From contig NZ_JNYV01000005.1 in assembly GCF_000717275.1 (NCBI RefSeq), positions 62,001 to 126,000 of the forward strand: a DNA stretch of 64,000 bases, in the 5' to 3' direction. Both the position numbers and the translations under genes were made by a program. Under the pieces are notes generated by a model. That model made no database searches, had not been told where the DNA came from, and worked only from the letters and a program-made list of their open reading frames with translations. Positions 39,662 to 48,630 of this stretch are shown piece after piece (position 1 is the stretch's first letter; every line of letters starts with the position of its first letter). The stretch comes from Kitasatospora arboriphila. GTDB lineage: Bacteria > Actinomycetota > Actinomycetes > Mycobacteriales > Mycobacteriaceae.

Positions 39662-40531
39662 GGTCCGCCTGTGTACGGCCTGCAGCGTCGCGATCAGATC
39701 ATCCACGATCTCCGAATGCGCACCGGGCGAACGAACAACAGCAGACACCGGAACCCTCAGCGCGCGTTCGCGATCCCGCGTGAAGGCGATACCCGCCAAC
39801 GGCATCCGTTCGTACAGCACCGTCCATTCGTCGGGATGATTCAGCAGTTCCATGGTGGCCGTGTGATCCACCGGCAACGGCGGCGCCTGACGAGGGCGAT
39901 CCAGTCCATGCCGGTCGAATGCATCCCGGATCACGTTGTGCAACAACACCTGATCGCGCGCAGGCGGCAACAACAGCGGATAGGCACCCAGTTCGGCCAA
40001 CGGGACGTCGCCGGTGCCCGCGAGCGGATGCCGATCCGACATCGCCACCACCAGATCATCCACCCACAGTCGCTGCACGGCCAGGCCCGGGCGTTCGATA
40101 TCACCTCGGATCAACGCGAGGTCGACGTCACCACCGAGTACGGCCTCGATGCGCTGATCGAAACTCTTGATGATGAACTCGATCTCGACATCGAGATGCT
40201 CGGTTCGCAGTTGCGCTATCGCGGCCAGCGACTGCTGAGCAAATGACATGTTCGCCGCCATCCGTACCCGGCCACCGGGTGCCCGTGCCGCGGCCGTGAT
40301 CATCGATTCGATGCCCAGCATCTGCCTGGCGAGCGGAAGCACCTGCGCGCCCAGCTCGGTCAGCCGCACGGCCCGGGTGGACCGTTCGATCAACTTGGAC
40401 CCCAGCTCGTGTTCGAGCCGGGCAACCTGATGACTGATCGCCGACTGCGAGATGAAGCAGCGCTGCGCCGCCCGGCTGAAGCTCAGCTCCTCGGCGACAG
40501 CCACGAAATACGTCAACTGGCGAAGCTCCAT
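39647..40531 (-). CDS. LysR-family transcriptional regulator
   Basis: This 294-residue protein has the N-terminal winged helix-turn-helix of LysR regulators (residues 1-60: MELRQLTYFVAVAEELSFSR, then QSAISHQVARLEHELGSKLIERSTR) and a C-terminal periplasmic-binding-like effector domain. The inducer is unknown. It is divergent from the type II NADH dehydrogenase gene, with 133 bp between, which suggests it regulates that gene and itself. Its last codons lie within a copy of the 27-bp repeat, so its C-terminus may have been changed by repeat insertion. Confidence 0.92.
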   Translation of the reverse strand: MELRQLTYFVAVAEELSFSRAAQRCFISQSAISHQVARLEHELGSKLIERSTRAVRLTELGAQVLPLARQMLGIESMITAAARAPGGRVRMAANMSFAQQSLAAIAQLRTEHLDVEIEFIIKSFDQRIEAVLGGDVDLALIRGDIERPGLAVQRLWVDDLVVAMSDRHPLAGTGDVPLAELGAYPLLLPPARDQVLLHNVIRDAFDRHGLDRPRQAPPLPVDHTATMELLNHPDEWTVLYERMPLAGIAFTRDRERALRVPVSAVVRSPGAHSEIVDDLIATLQAVHRRTGDEA

Positions 40532-40556
40532 GTGAGCAGCATATATGCCGAATCGC

Positions 40557-40569
40557 GATAAGTCCTATC
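40557..40569. promoter_or_regulatory. Short palindrome between the LysR gene and the NADH dehydrogenase gene
   Basis: GATA-AGTCC-TATC is a 4-5-4 interrupted palindrome placed 26 bp upstream of the LysR start in the divergent promoter region. LysR proteins usually bind T-N11-A elements in such positions. The half-sites are short, so this is only a candidate. Confidence 0.3.
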
Positions 40570-40664
40570 TTTAGAATTCGTTTGATAAGGGGCTGAAGAG
40601 GGATTACTCCTTGATGAGTCGACGCTGTACTTGGCAGATGTCGCACTCAGGAGATAAAAGGATC

Positions 40665-41978
40665 ATGGACGCACCTTTCGCAACGACCAGCACGAATCAG
40701 CAACTCGACGCCGACGTCGCCATCGTCGGATCGGGTTTCGGTGGGCTCACCGCAGCGCAGCGGCTCGCCAAGTCGGGTCTGCGGGTGGTCCTCGTCTCGA
40801 GCACTCCCGAGCACCTGTTCCAGCCGTTGCTCTACCAGGTTGCCACCGGCGTCCTGAACAGCGAGGAGATCGCCCCGGACGTGGCCGGCATCCTCCGTCG
40901 CCACAAGAACATCGAGGTGCGGCTGGGAACGGTGACCGCGGTGGATCCCGATGCCGGGCTCCTCACATTCCGCGGCGAGGGCGCAGCCCAGACCGTCCGG
41001 TTCCGCTACCTGATCGCGGCCACAGGTGCCACCCAGTCGTACTTCGGTCGTGACGAGTTCGCACGATATTCCTTTGCGCTCAAGACGATCGACGACGCGA
41101 CCCGACTTCGCGCACAGATCCGACGCTGCTTCGACGAGGCCGCGCGCACGGACGATCCGGACCTGCGTCGCCGGTTGCTCAGCTTCGTGGTGGTGGGCGC
41201 CGGCCCCACCGGCGTGGAGGTGGCCGGCCAGATTCGCGAATTGGCCACGCGGTATTACAAACTCGATGACGTCTCGGTCTACCTCGTCGAGGGCGCGGGG
41301 GCCGCGCTCCCCGTGTACGGGGGTTCGCTGTCCGCCTATGCGCAGAAGGCCCTGGAACGTGGCGGTGTCGAGGTGGTACTGAACGCCTTTGTCACCGAAA
41401 TGGATTCAGAAGGCGTCACCGTCAAGATCGGCGACGGGGCGGCAACGCGTCGCATCGCAGCCGACACCATCGTGTGGTCGGCCGGAGTGCAGGCAAGCGC
41501 CTTTGCGGGCGTACTCGCCGAGGTCACCGGAAGCGCGACCGACCGCGCCGGCAGGCTGTTGATCAACCCCGACCTGACGGTCGGTGGCTACGCGAACGTG
41601 TTCGCCATCGGCGACATGACGTCGTTGAACGGCTACCCCGGTCAGAGCCCGGTGGCCATGCAGGAGGCGCGCCACGCTGCGGACATCATCAGCCGGAAGA
41701 AGCAGCCGGGCACCCCGTTCCAGTACTTCGACAAGGGCAGCATGTCGGTGATCAACCGCTTCAGCGCGGTGGTGGCCATCAACGAGCGAATCCGGTTCGG
41801 CGGCTTCATCGCCTGGCTGACGTGGCTGGCAGTGCACCTGTTCTACCTGGTGGGGTTCCGTAACCGGTTCGCGGCCATCGCCTCGTGGCTCTTCGCCTTC
41901 GTGGGCAGCAACCGTCCCGGATTCGACCAGGCCGACCGGATGCCGGCGGAGAAACAACGTCGCCGCAAGGCCAGTTGA
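40665..41978 (+). CDS. ndh: Type II NADH dehydrogenase-like FAD oxidoreductase
   Basis: This 437-residue protein resembles single-subunit NADH:menaquinone oxidoreductases. The FAD motif is DVAIVGSGFGGLTAAQRLAKSG, the NADH motif FVVVGAGPTGVEVAGQIRELA, and a third FAD contact ANVFAIGDMTSL. The C-terminal amphipathic region WLTWLAVHLFYLVGFRNRF is typical of membrane attachment in NDH-2. It passes electrons to quinone without pumping protons, feeding the bc1-aa3 chain whose genes are at the left of the window. ATG 40665 follows AGGAG. It is divergent from the LysR gene. Confidence 0.9.
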   Translation: MDAPFATTSTNQQLDADVAIVGSGFGGLTAAQRLAKSGLRVVLVSSTPEHLFQPLLYQVATGVLNSEEIAPDVAGILRRHKNIEVRLGTVTAVDPDAGLLTFRGEGAAQTVRFRYLIAATGATQSYFGRDEFARYSFALKTIDDATRLRAQIRRCFDEAARTDDPDLRRRLLSFVVVGAGPTGVEVAGQIRELATRYYKLDDVSVYLVEGAGAALPVYGGSLSAYAQKALERGGVEVVLNAFVTEMDSEGVTVKIGDGAATRRIAADTIVWSAGVQASAFAGVLAEVTGSATDRAGRLLINPDLTVGGYANVFAIGDMTSLNGYPGQSPVAMQEARHAADIISRKKQPGTPFQYFDKGSMSVINRFSAVVAINERIRFGGFIAWLTWLAVHLFYLVGFRNRFAAIASWLFAFVGSNRPGFDQADRMPAEKQRRRKAS

Positions 41979-41979
41979 G

Positions 41980-43095
41980 TCAGATCTCGCCGAGGTGGTT
42001 GGTGTCGTTCACCAGTCGCACCGACGCACCGCCGTCGGGATAGAACTCGGCGAGGCTCAGCGACGCCAGATCCAGGTGCAGTCGATAGAGAATCGACGGA
42101 CCCACATCGAGCGCTGAACGCAGCAACACCTTGATGGGTGTCACATGGGATACCACCAGAACAGTCGACGACTCGTTGCCTGCGACGATCTCTGACCGTG
42201 CCTGCAGCACTCGTTCGGTGACGGTGTCGAAACTCTCGCCCCCGGGCGGGGCGACGCTGGTGTCACCGAGCCAGGTCTTGAAGAGCTCGGGATCGCGCTC
42301 TGCGGCCTCTCGGAACGTCAGGCCCTCCCACTCCCCGAAGTCGGTCTCGATCAGACCGTTGTGCACCGTGACCGGCAAACCCAATGCGGTAGCCGCGGAT
42401 TCGGCGGTCTCCCTGGCCCGGCCCAACGGAGAGCTGATCACAGCACTGACGTCCGAGGGGGTCCGTGAGGCCAGCCGCTTGGCCGCCAGCGCTGCTTGTT
42501 CGCGGCCCAATTCGGTCAGTTCGGGGTTACCCCTGCCTGAGTAGCGACGCTCAACCGACAGCGCTGTCTGCCCGTGCCGTAGCAGCAACAGACGTGTGGG
42601 AGCGCCGCGCGCGCCCGTCCACCCCGGCGACATCGCCGGCGCTTTTACCGTTGTGCCGGTGTCGGATTCGGCCGACGAGGCAGGAGTCACACCTGCAGCG
42701 GCGTCCATCGCTTCGTTCGCCAGTCGATCTGCGTGCCCGTTCTGGTTGCGCGGTATCCAGACGAACTCGACGTTGTCGAACCGTTCGGTCAGGCCCTTGG
42801 CCTCGCGAGCCAGCGGGATCATGTCCGGATGCTTGATCTTCCAGCGGCCCGCCATCTGCTCGACAACGAGTTTCGAATCCATCCGCATCGTGACCTCAGC
42901 GGCCCCGAGCTCGGCAGCAGCTGTGAGCGCCGCGATGAGGCCCCGGTATTCGGCCACGTTGTTGGTGGTCACCCCGAGCGCCTCTTTGCGTTCCGTGAGA
43001 ACCGCAGAGTGGTCGGCGTCGAAGACGACCGCCCCGTAACCGGCAGGACCGGGGTTGCCGCGTGAGCCCCCGTCTGCCTCCGCTATCACCTTCAC
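41980..43095 (-). CDS. Bifunctional RNase HI / histidine-phosphatase (CobC-type)
   Basis: The 371-residue protein fuses two domains. Residues 1-130 are RNase HI, with EADGGSRGNPGPAGYGAVV and the acidic residues of NVAEYRGLIAAL and MRMDSKLVVEQM, which degrades RNA in RNA-DNA hybrids. Residues about 165-371 are a histidine phosphatase with the catalytic LLRHGQTALSVERRYSGRGNP. The M. tuberculosis counterpart Rv2228c has RNase H activity and a phosphatase domain able to act as alpha-ribazole phosphatase (CobC). It starts at GTG 43095 and heads the following zinc-ribbon, Nif3 and cobC cluster in reverse order of transcription. Confidence 0.93.
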   Translation of the reverse strand: MKVIAEADGGSRGNPGPAGYGAVVFDADHSAVLTERKEALGVTTNNVAEYRGLIAALTAAAELGAAEVTMRMDSKLVVEQMAGRWKIKHPDMIPLAREAKGLTERFDNVEFVWIPRNQNGHADRLANEAMDAAAGVTPASSAESDTGTTVKAPAMSPGWTGARGAPTRLLLLRHGQTALSVERRYSGRGNPELTELGREQAALAAKRLASRTPSDVSAVISSPLGRARETAESAATALGLPVTVHNGLIETDFGEWEGLTFREAAERDPELFKTWLGDTSVAPPGGESFDTVTERVLQARSEIVAGNESSTVLVVSHVTPIKVLLRSALDVGPSILYRLHLDLASLSLAEFYPDGGASVRLVNDTNHLGEI

Positions 43096-43167
43096 CGGTC
43101 CCTCACCCTTCGTGCCGTCGGTGCACCGTCGTCGCGTGCGATGTCGTCGAGCGCACAGGCGCCGCGG

Positions 43168-43914
43168 TCATTGCCGGGTCAGACCGGATTCGTTGGTGCG
43201 TACCAGGATTGCGCCACACTCGTCGCATCGGACGACCTCGTCGGCCGGGGTGGCGGCGATGCGGCCGAGCAGACCGCGGTCGAACTCCATGCGGCATCCG
43301 CCGCAACGGCCGGCCCGGAGCAATCCGGCTCCGACCCGTCCCGCCTTCGTCTGCCGGTCGTAGATCGCCATGAGGGCGGCGTCGGCGTGTTCGAGCAGCG
43401 CGTCACGCTTGGTCTGCGCCGCCGCCTCTGCCTCCGCGATCTCGGCCAACGCGACCTCGCGGCGAGCCGTGGCGTCGTCGATCAGCCGTTGGGTGTGGGC
43501 CGTCATCGCCGAGGCGCGCTGCTCGTCCGCGCTGACCGCTTCCTGCTGCTCCATCACCTCGAGCATCTCGTCCTCGAGATTGGACCGGCGACGGATCAAA
43601 CCGGCGACCTCGTGCTCGAGTTCGGTCAGTGCCTTGGCAGGCAGATTGCCTGCCGCCAACTGCTGGTTGTCCTTGGCCTCGCGCATCGACATCGAGTTGA
43701 TCTCGTTGTCGAGCCGACGCGATTCACGCAGCAGGTCTTCGGCGGCGATCTGGGCGCGGATCGCCTCGTCGCGCTGGGTCTGCAGCTGTTCGGCAAGCCT
43801 GCTCAACTCGGCGTTCTCTGGAAGGACTGCCCGCCGATGCGCGATGCGGTGCAATTCGGCATCGATGTCTGCGATGTCCAACATGAGTCGTTGGCTGGCC
43901 GGGTCTGCTTTCAC
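43168..43914 (-). CDS. Coiled-coil protein with C-terminal C4 zinc ribbon
   Basis: This 248-residue protein corresponds to Rv2229c. Most of it is a long helical, Glu/Ala/Leu-rich coiled coil (about 30-180), and the C-terminus is a zinc ribbon with Cys pairs in RCGGCRMEFDRG and VVRCDECGAILVR. The combination suggests nucleic-acid or protein binding. The exact role is not established. It starts at GTG 43914 and lies between the Nif3-like and RNase H genes on the same strand, with 79 and 72 bp gaps. Confidence 0.85.
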   Translation of the reverse strand: MKADPASQRLMLDIADIDAELHRIAHRRAVLPENAELSRLAEQLQTQRDEAIRAQIAAEDLLRESRRLDNEINSMSMREAKDNQQLAAGNLPAKALTELEHEVAGLIRRRSNLEDEMLEVMEQQEAVSADEQRASAMTAHTQRLIDDATARREVALAEIAEAEAAAQTKRDALLEHADAALMAIYDRQTKAGRVGAGLLRAGRCGGCRMEFDRGLLGRIAATPADEVVRCDECGAILVRTNESGLTRQ

Positions 43915-43993
43915 CAGTGCCCTTTCGTTTTATGCATGGATGTGCAACCGTACGCGGTCTGCGACGACCTACTCGGTTCAGCTCCCGCCGCCC

Positions 43994-45124
43994 TCATCCG
44001 CCGTGACCCCCTCGATGGACGGTCCACGGATCGGTCGGGTTGGCGAACACGGCGGCCGAGAGCCCCGGCAGCTCGGCACCCAGGAGATCGACAACCTGCT
44101 CGCACCAAGGAAATTCGGTGCTCCAGTGGCCGGCGTCGATGAGCGCCGGACCACCCCCGCGCAGATGTTCGTCGACCGGGTGATGGCGTAGATCCCCCGT
44201 CACGTAGACGTCCGCTCCGGCGGCCCGCGCGGCCCTGAGCAGCGAGTCGCCCGCTCCACCGCAGACCGCAACGGTCCGGACCGCCTGTTCGGGATCACCG
44301 GCGGCGCGTACCCCTGACGTCGACACGGGCAGGGCGTCGGCGACGAGCTTGGTGAACGCGCCCAGCGTCAGCGGTCCGGCGAGCTCACCAACCCGGCCGA
44401 GTCCCTCCCCACCGATCCCTGCGGCCGGCTCGATGAGATCGAAGGCCGGTTCCTCGTAGGGATGGGCTGCTCGCAGCGCGCCGAGAACGGCTGCGCGCAC
44501 CGTTCTGCGTGCAACCATCTCGACACGGTCTTCGGCAACCTGGGTCAGCTCACCGCGCGCACCGACCGCCGGGTCCGCATCTGCGCTGGGAAGGAATTGT
44601 CCGGTTCCGGACGTACTCCAGCAGCAGTGGCTGTACTCCCCGATCTCGCCGGCTCCCGCAGCGAACATCGCTTCCCGTACGGAGGCGGCCTCGGCGGCGG
44701 GAACGAACACCGACCACTTGTCCATGGCCGCAGCAGGTTTCGGGTCGAGCGGCCGCAGGTCGGTCAGTCCGAGCGCGCCGGCCAACGCATCCGACACTCC
44801 CGGGGATGCCGAGTCCGCATTGGTGTGCGCGGTGTACAGCGCGCACCCGTTCCGGATCAGCCGGTGGATGAGCCGGCCCTTGGGGGTATGGGCGCCCACC
44901 GTGTCGACGCCACGGAGGAGCAGGGGGTGGTGTGCCACGATGAGGTCGACCCCTCCGGCCACGGCGAGATCGACCACCGCCTCGGTCACGTCCACGCAGC
45001 ACAGCACCGAACCCACCGTCTCGGCAGGGTCACCACACACCAGACCCACCGAGTCCCAGTCCTCGGCGAGCCGTACCGGGTATGCCCGTTCGAGTACTTC
45101 GATCACGTCTGCAAGGGCGGTCAT
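43994..45124 (-). CDS. Nif3-like dinuclear metal-centre protein
   Basis: This 376-residue protein belongs to the NIF3/YbgI family (counterpart Rv2230c). Metal-binding segments are visible in [24 protein letters not shown] and the C-terminal [10 protein letters not shown]. The middle (about 170-240) is an insert resembling the PII-like fold seen in some members. Proposed roles include nucleotide-derivative hydrolysis, but no clear function is known. ATG 45124 overlaps the cobC stop (ATGA), so translation is coupled to cobC. Confidence 0.87.
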   Translation of the reverse strand: MTALADVIEVLERAYPVRLAEDWDSVGLVCGDPAETVGSVLCCVDVTEAVVDLAVAGGVDLIVAHHPLLLRGVDTVGAHTPKGRLIHRLIRNGCALYTAHTNADSASPGVSDALAGALGLTDLRPLDPKPAAAMDKWSVFVPAAEAASVREAMFAAGAGEIGEYSHCCWSTSGTGQFLPSADADPAVGARGELTQVAEDRVEMVARRTVRAAVLGALRAAHPYEEPAFDLIEPAAGIGGEGLGRVGELAGPLTLGAFTKLVADALPVSTSGVRAAGDPEQAVRTVAVCGGAGDSLLRAARAAGADVYVTGDLRHHPVDEHLRGGGPALIDAGHWSTEFPWCEQVVDLLGAELPGLSAAVFANPTDPWTVHRGGHGG

Positions 45125-46191
45125 CAGCCCACCTTTCCGATCGCATCGATCAACCCGGAGACAGTGCTCTCGTCGCGGACCGCGAGCCGGAGCATGTCCG
45201 GCCCCATCCCGACGAAGTTGGCGCAGCTGCGCACCGCATACCCATGATCGCGCAGCCGTTCTTTGAACGCAGTGCCGTTCGGGACGGCGATCGTGACAAA
45301 CGACGCCGAAGGCCGTCCCAACACCTCGACACCTACTCCCCGCAGTGCCGCGATCATCGAGGCGCGATGCGCCTGTACCTCCGCAGCCTGCGCCGCCGCG
45401 TACGCAGCACCCTCGGGGCCCGCACACACCTCGAGCGCGACCAGCTGCAGCGTCCCCAGTGGCCAGTGCGGTCGGGCCCGGGCCAGCCGGCGCAGCAACA
45501 GGGGGTCGCCCAGGAGGTAGCCGGCACGCAGCCCGGCGAGTGCAAATGTCTTCGTGATGCTCCGCAGAACCAGCACACCGTCGAGACGATCACCCGCGAG
45601 GCTCTCCGGCTCCCCGGGCACGATGTCGGCGAACGCCTCATCCACCACGACGACGCGACCGGGACGTCGCAGGGCGTCGATCGCGGCGCGGGGGTGGAGC
45701 ACGGACGTGGGATTGGTGGGGTTGCCCAGCACCACCAGGTCGGCGGACTCGGGCACGAGATCGGGGTCGAGGTCCCACGGCGGCGGGAGCACCACCTGCT
45801 CGATCGCGACGTCCGCTGCGCGCAAGGCGCGCTCGGGTTCGGTGAACGAGGGTTGCAGAAGAGCCGCCAGCCGGGGCTGCAACTGCGGCAGCAGCGCGAA
45901 ACCCTCGGCGGCCCCGGCCAGCAACAACACCTCGGACGGGTCGCGGCGGTGATGCCTGGCGATGGCCTCCACGGCCCGTCGCTCATCGTCGGCCCCGGGA
46001 TAGCGGGCGAGGTCACCGATGCGGGCGTTCAGCGCTTGCAGCAGGAAGTCGGGGGTGGTGCCACGCACGTTGACCGCGAAGTCGACGAGTCCGGGCTCGA
46101 CGTCGCGGTCGCCGTGACGAGCAAGGTCCGTGAGCGGCTGCCCCGCAGGAATTCGGTGTTCTCTCCCGGTCGGTGCGCTCGGCGATTTCAC
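45124..46191 (-). CDS. cobC: PLP-dependent aminotransferase-fold enzyme (Rv2231c, CobC type)
   Basis: This 355-residue fold-type I PLP enzyme is annotated CobC in mycobacteria and is related to L-threonine-O-3-phosphate decarboxylase and histidinol-phosphate aminotransferase. The PLP lysine is in [20 protein letters not shown], with NPTNPTSVL and [10 protein letters not shown] before it. It probably makes the aminopropanol linker of cobalamin, to be used by the CobD-type synthase encoded 3 kb to the right. GTG 46191 is chosen as start; no clear ribosome site is seen. It lies only 30 bp from the divergent ptkA start. It overlaps the Nif3 gene by 1 bp (ATGA). Confidence 0.87.
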   Translation of the reverse strand: MKSPSAPTGREHRIPAGQPLTDLARHGDRDVEPGLVDFAVNVRGTTPDFLLQALNARIGDLARYPGADDERRAVEAIARHHRRDPSEVLLLAGAAEGFALLPQLQPRLAALLQPSFTEPERALRAADVAIEQVVLPPPWDLDPDLVPESADLVVLGNPTNPTSVLHPRAAIDALRRPGRVVVVDEAFADIVPGEPESLAGDRLDGVLVLRSITKTFALAGLRAGYLLGDPLLLRRLARARPHWPLGTLQLVALEVCAGPEGAAYAAAQAAEVQAHRASMIAALRGVGVEVLGRPSASFVTIAVPNGTAFKERLRDHGYAVRSCANFVGMGPDMLRLAVRDESTVSGLIDAIGKVG

Positions 46192-46221
46192 AGTTGTCGA
46201 GCCTACGGGCAGGATGGACTG

Positions 46222-46926
46222 GTGAGTTCGCGCATCGACACCAGCCTCCCCGACCCCGCTGATCTGCCCGACCCGGCCGCCGCGTCGACGGTGCTCCTGT
46301 TCGACCTCGACGGCACCATCACCGATTCGTTCGCAGGCATCGAGAAGAGTTTCCGCCATGCCCTCGACACCGTGGGCGCACCGCAACCCGATGAGTCGGT
46401 GGTGGCCGGGATCGCGGGGCCACCCATGATCGACAGCCTTCGGCGGCTCGACCTCGATGAACCAACCGTCGATGCCGCGATGAAGGCGTACCGCGAGCGG
46501 TACGTCAGTATCGGCTGGCTGGAGAACTCGGTGTTCGACGGTATGGACGGACTCCTCGCCGACCTGTCCGCGTCCGGCCGCAGGCTCGCGGTGGCGACCT
46601 CCAAGAATCAGACCACCGCCCGGCGGATCCTCGAGCACTTCGGACTCGACAAGCACTTCGAGTACATCGCGGGGGCATCCGACGACGGCTCACGGCGCAG
46701 CAAATCCGACGTGATCGGGCACGCACTGACCTCCCTGGGGATCACCGACGTCTCCGATCACGCGGTGGTGATGATCGGCGACCGTTCGCATGACGTTCAC
46801 GGTTCCGCCGAGTACGGCATTCCCGCGGTGTTCGTGCGGTGGGGATATGCGGTGTCCGACGAACACACCGACGCGGCGTGGGCTGTGGAATCGGTGGACC
46901 AGCTCCGCGGGTTGCTCCATGCCTGA
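46222..46926 (+). CDS. ptkA: HAD-family protein, counterpart of the tyrosine kinase PtkA
   Basis: This 234-residue HAD-superfamily protein carries LLFDLDGTITDSFAGIEKS (motif I Asp pair), ATSKNQTTARRI (motif II/III lysine region) and VMIGDRSHDVHGSAEYGIP (motif IV). In M. tuberculosis the counterpart Rv2232 is reported to be a protein tyrosine kinase that acts on the neighbouring phosphatase PtpA; by sequence alone it looks like a phosphoglycolate-phosphatase-type enzyme. GTG 46222 is preceded by AGGA. Its stop overlaps the ptpA start by 8 bp, supporting co-expression. Confidence 0.85.
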   Translation: MSSRIDTSLPDPADLPDPAAASTVLLFDLDGTITDSFAGIEKSFRHALDTVGAPQPDESVVAGIAGPPMIDSLRRLDLDEPTVDAAMKAYRERYVSIGWLENSVFDGMDGLLADLSASGRRLAVATSKNQTTARRILEHFGLDKHFEYIAGASDDGSRRSKSDVIGHALTSLGITDVSDHAVVMIGDRSHDVHGSAEYGIPAVFVRWGYAVSDEHTDAAWAVESVDQLRGLLHA

Positions 46927-47383
46927 ACGCCTGCACGTCACCTTCGTCTGCACCGGGAACATCTGCCGCTCACCCATGGGGCAGAACATCTTCCGGCATG
47001 CGCTCGACGAGGCCGGGCTCGCGGAGCAGGTCCGGGTGACCAGTTGCGGTACGGGCCACTGGCATGTCGGCGATCCCGCCGACCTCAGGGCCCGTACCGA
47101 ATTGACCTCGGCCGGGTACGACGACGACCACACCGCAGCCCAGATCGGACCCGAGCACCTCGGAGCCGACTTGTTGCTGGCGATGGACAGCGGGCATCTG
47201 CGTGCACTGCAGGAACAGGGCGTCAGCGAACGAGCACGGCTGCTGCGCAGCTTCGACCCCGACGCCGATGGGCCGGATGTCGCCGACCCGTACTACGGAT
47301 CGGACGACGGTTTCGCCACCGTTCGTCAGCAGATCGAGGCCGCCGTCCCGGGGCTCCTGGCCTGGGTGCGCGAACGCCACTGA
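46919..47383 (+). CDS. ptpA: Low-molecular-weight protein tyrosine phosphatase
   Basis: This 154-residue LMW-PTP removes phosphate from protein tyrosines. The signature P-loop is complete: CTGNICR, with catalytic Cys11 and Arg17. The general acid is Asp123 in DPYYG. M. tuberculosis PtpA (Rv2234) is secreted into macrophages; no signal peptide is visible here either, so it could be cytoplasmic. ATG 46919 overlaps ptkA by 8 bp. It is convergent with the metallopeptidase gene, 16 bp away. Confidence 0.94.
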   Translation: MPERLHVTFVCTGNICRSPMGQNIFRHALDEAGLAEQVRVTSCGTGHWHVGDPADLRARTELTSAGYDDDHTAAQIGPEHLGADLLLAMDSGHLRALQEQGVSERARLLRSFDPDADGPDVADPYYGSDDGFATVRQQIEAAVPGLLAWVRERH

Positions 47384-47399
47384 CCCCGGACCCCCGCGG

Positions 47400-48443
47400 T
47401 CAGAGCACGGCCGGTGCGATCAGTCCGTGGATGAAGCGCATCTTCGACAACACCTGTTGCGGGAGCACAAACGGGTACAGATCCTGATGCCCCATCGATC
47501 GGTTGATCTGGTTGAGCGCCCACGTCAGTGGGAGCCACAGGTCGATGATCTGGTCGAATCCCACATCGCCGAGCAACACGCTGTCGAGGGTGGCTCCTGC
47601 CGGCGCCATCGCGAATGCCGCAGCGGTGTCGAGGGTGTCGCGGATGTGCAGGTAGTGCGCAAACGTCTCGGCCCAGTCCTCGGCGGGGTGCATCGTGGCG
47701 TAGGAGGAGACGAAGTTGCGCCGCCAGTCCGTCGGGGGTCCATCGCCGTAGTGGCGGTCGAGGGCCGCCTGGTAGTCCTCGTCCGGGTCTCCGAACAGTT
47801 CCTCGAAGCGTTCCCGGTGTTCACCTGAGCCGACCAGGACCATTTGGTAGTAGTGCCCGATCTCGTGACGGAAGTGTCCGATCAGGGTGCGATAGGGCTC
47901 GTCCATCGACACCCGCAACTGCTCGCGGTGCACATCGTCGCCCTCTGCGAGGTCAAGGGTCACCACCCCGCTGGCATGTCCGGTGATGACCGGGTTCTCG
48001 GCGCTGGACAGCAGATCGAACGCGAGGCCCGTGTCGGGGTCCACGTCGCGGCCCCGAATGGGAAGCCCCAATTCGTCTAGTTCGAGGATCACCCGGCGTT
48101 TGTTGGTCTCGGCAACCCCGAACGCCTCCATCGCGGTGGTGTCGGTGTCGGCGGGCCGCGTTCGGGTGAGCCGGCATGACTCGCACAGAGTCGACGGATT
48201 TGGTTCGCCTGCAGGTGTTTTCGCGCCGGGTTCGACCTCCGGGATGATCCAGTTGCAGGAGATGAGCGCGAAGTTGGTGCATCGCACCAGCTTTTGTCCG
48301 TCGAGTTCGGTGGTCGCCTCGTCGTCGAGCACATACATGGTGCGCGTCGGCATGTGGAATCCGAGCGGGCTCTTGCAGTTCAGGCACAACGTGTTCTCGA
48401 ACGACAGTCGCTGACCACACTTACGGCAGACAAGATCGCGCAT
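47400..48443 (-). CDS. Zinc-ribbon plus putative zinc metallopeptidase (Peptidase_Mx type)
   Basis: This 347-residue protein starts with a zinc ribbon (residues 1-30: CRKCGQRLSF...NTLCLNCKSPLGF), then another Cys-pair region around LCESCRLTR. A metallopeptidase core follows with the zinc motif HFRHEIGHYYQ (HExxH) and, about 60 residues later, DWAETFAHYLHIRDT, which supplies the third ligand. These match the uncharacterised putative zinc-binding metallopeptidase family. ATG 48443 has GAGGGGAG upstream. It is absent from the M. tuberculosis order I recall. Substrate unknown. Confidence 0.8.
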   Translation of the reverse strand: MRDLVCRKCGQRLSFENTLCLNCKSPLGFHMPTRTMYVLDDEATTELDGQKLVRCTNFALISCNWIIPEVEPGAKTPAGEPNPSTLCESCRLTRTRPADTDTTAMEAFGVAETNKRRVILELDELGLPIRGRDVDPDTGLAFDLLSSAENPVITGHASGVVTLDLAEGDDVHREQLRVSMDEPYRTLIGHFRHEIGHYYQMVLVGSGEHRERFEELFGDPDEDYQAALDRHYGDGPPTDWRRNFVSSYATMHPAEDWAETFAHYLHIRDTLDTAAAFAMAPAGATLDSVLLGDVGFDQIIDLWLPLTWALNQINRSMGHQDLYPFVLPQQVLSKMRFIHGLIAPAVL

Positions 48444-48630
48444 GGGTGACGCTCCCCTCGTGGTGATGATGACGGCGTGATGCCGGCCCGTCGCCGGGCG
48501 GACCGCAGTTTTTGCACCGTCCCACTGCGTTGAGCGTAGTCGCTGGTCCGACCGCGTCGGACATGGCCGATCCGGGAATCGGACGCGACACCGTGTCGGA
48601 CCTGGTGGATGGACTCGGTACCGTGGTGAT

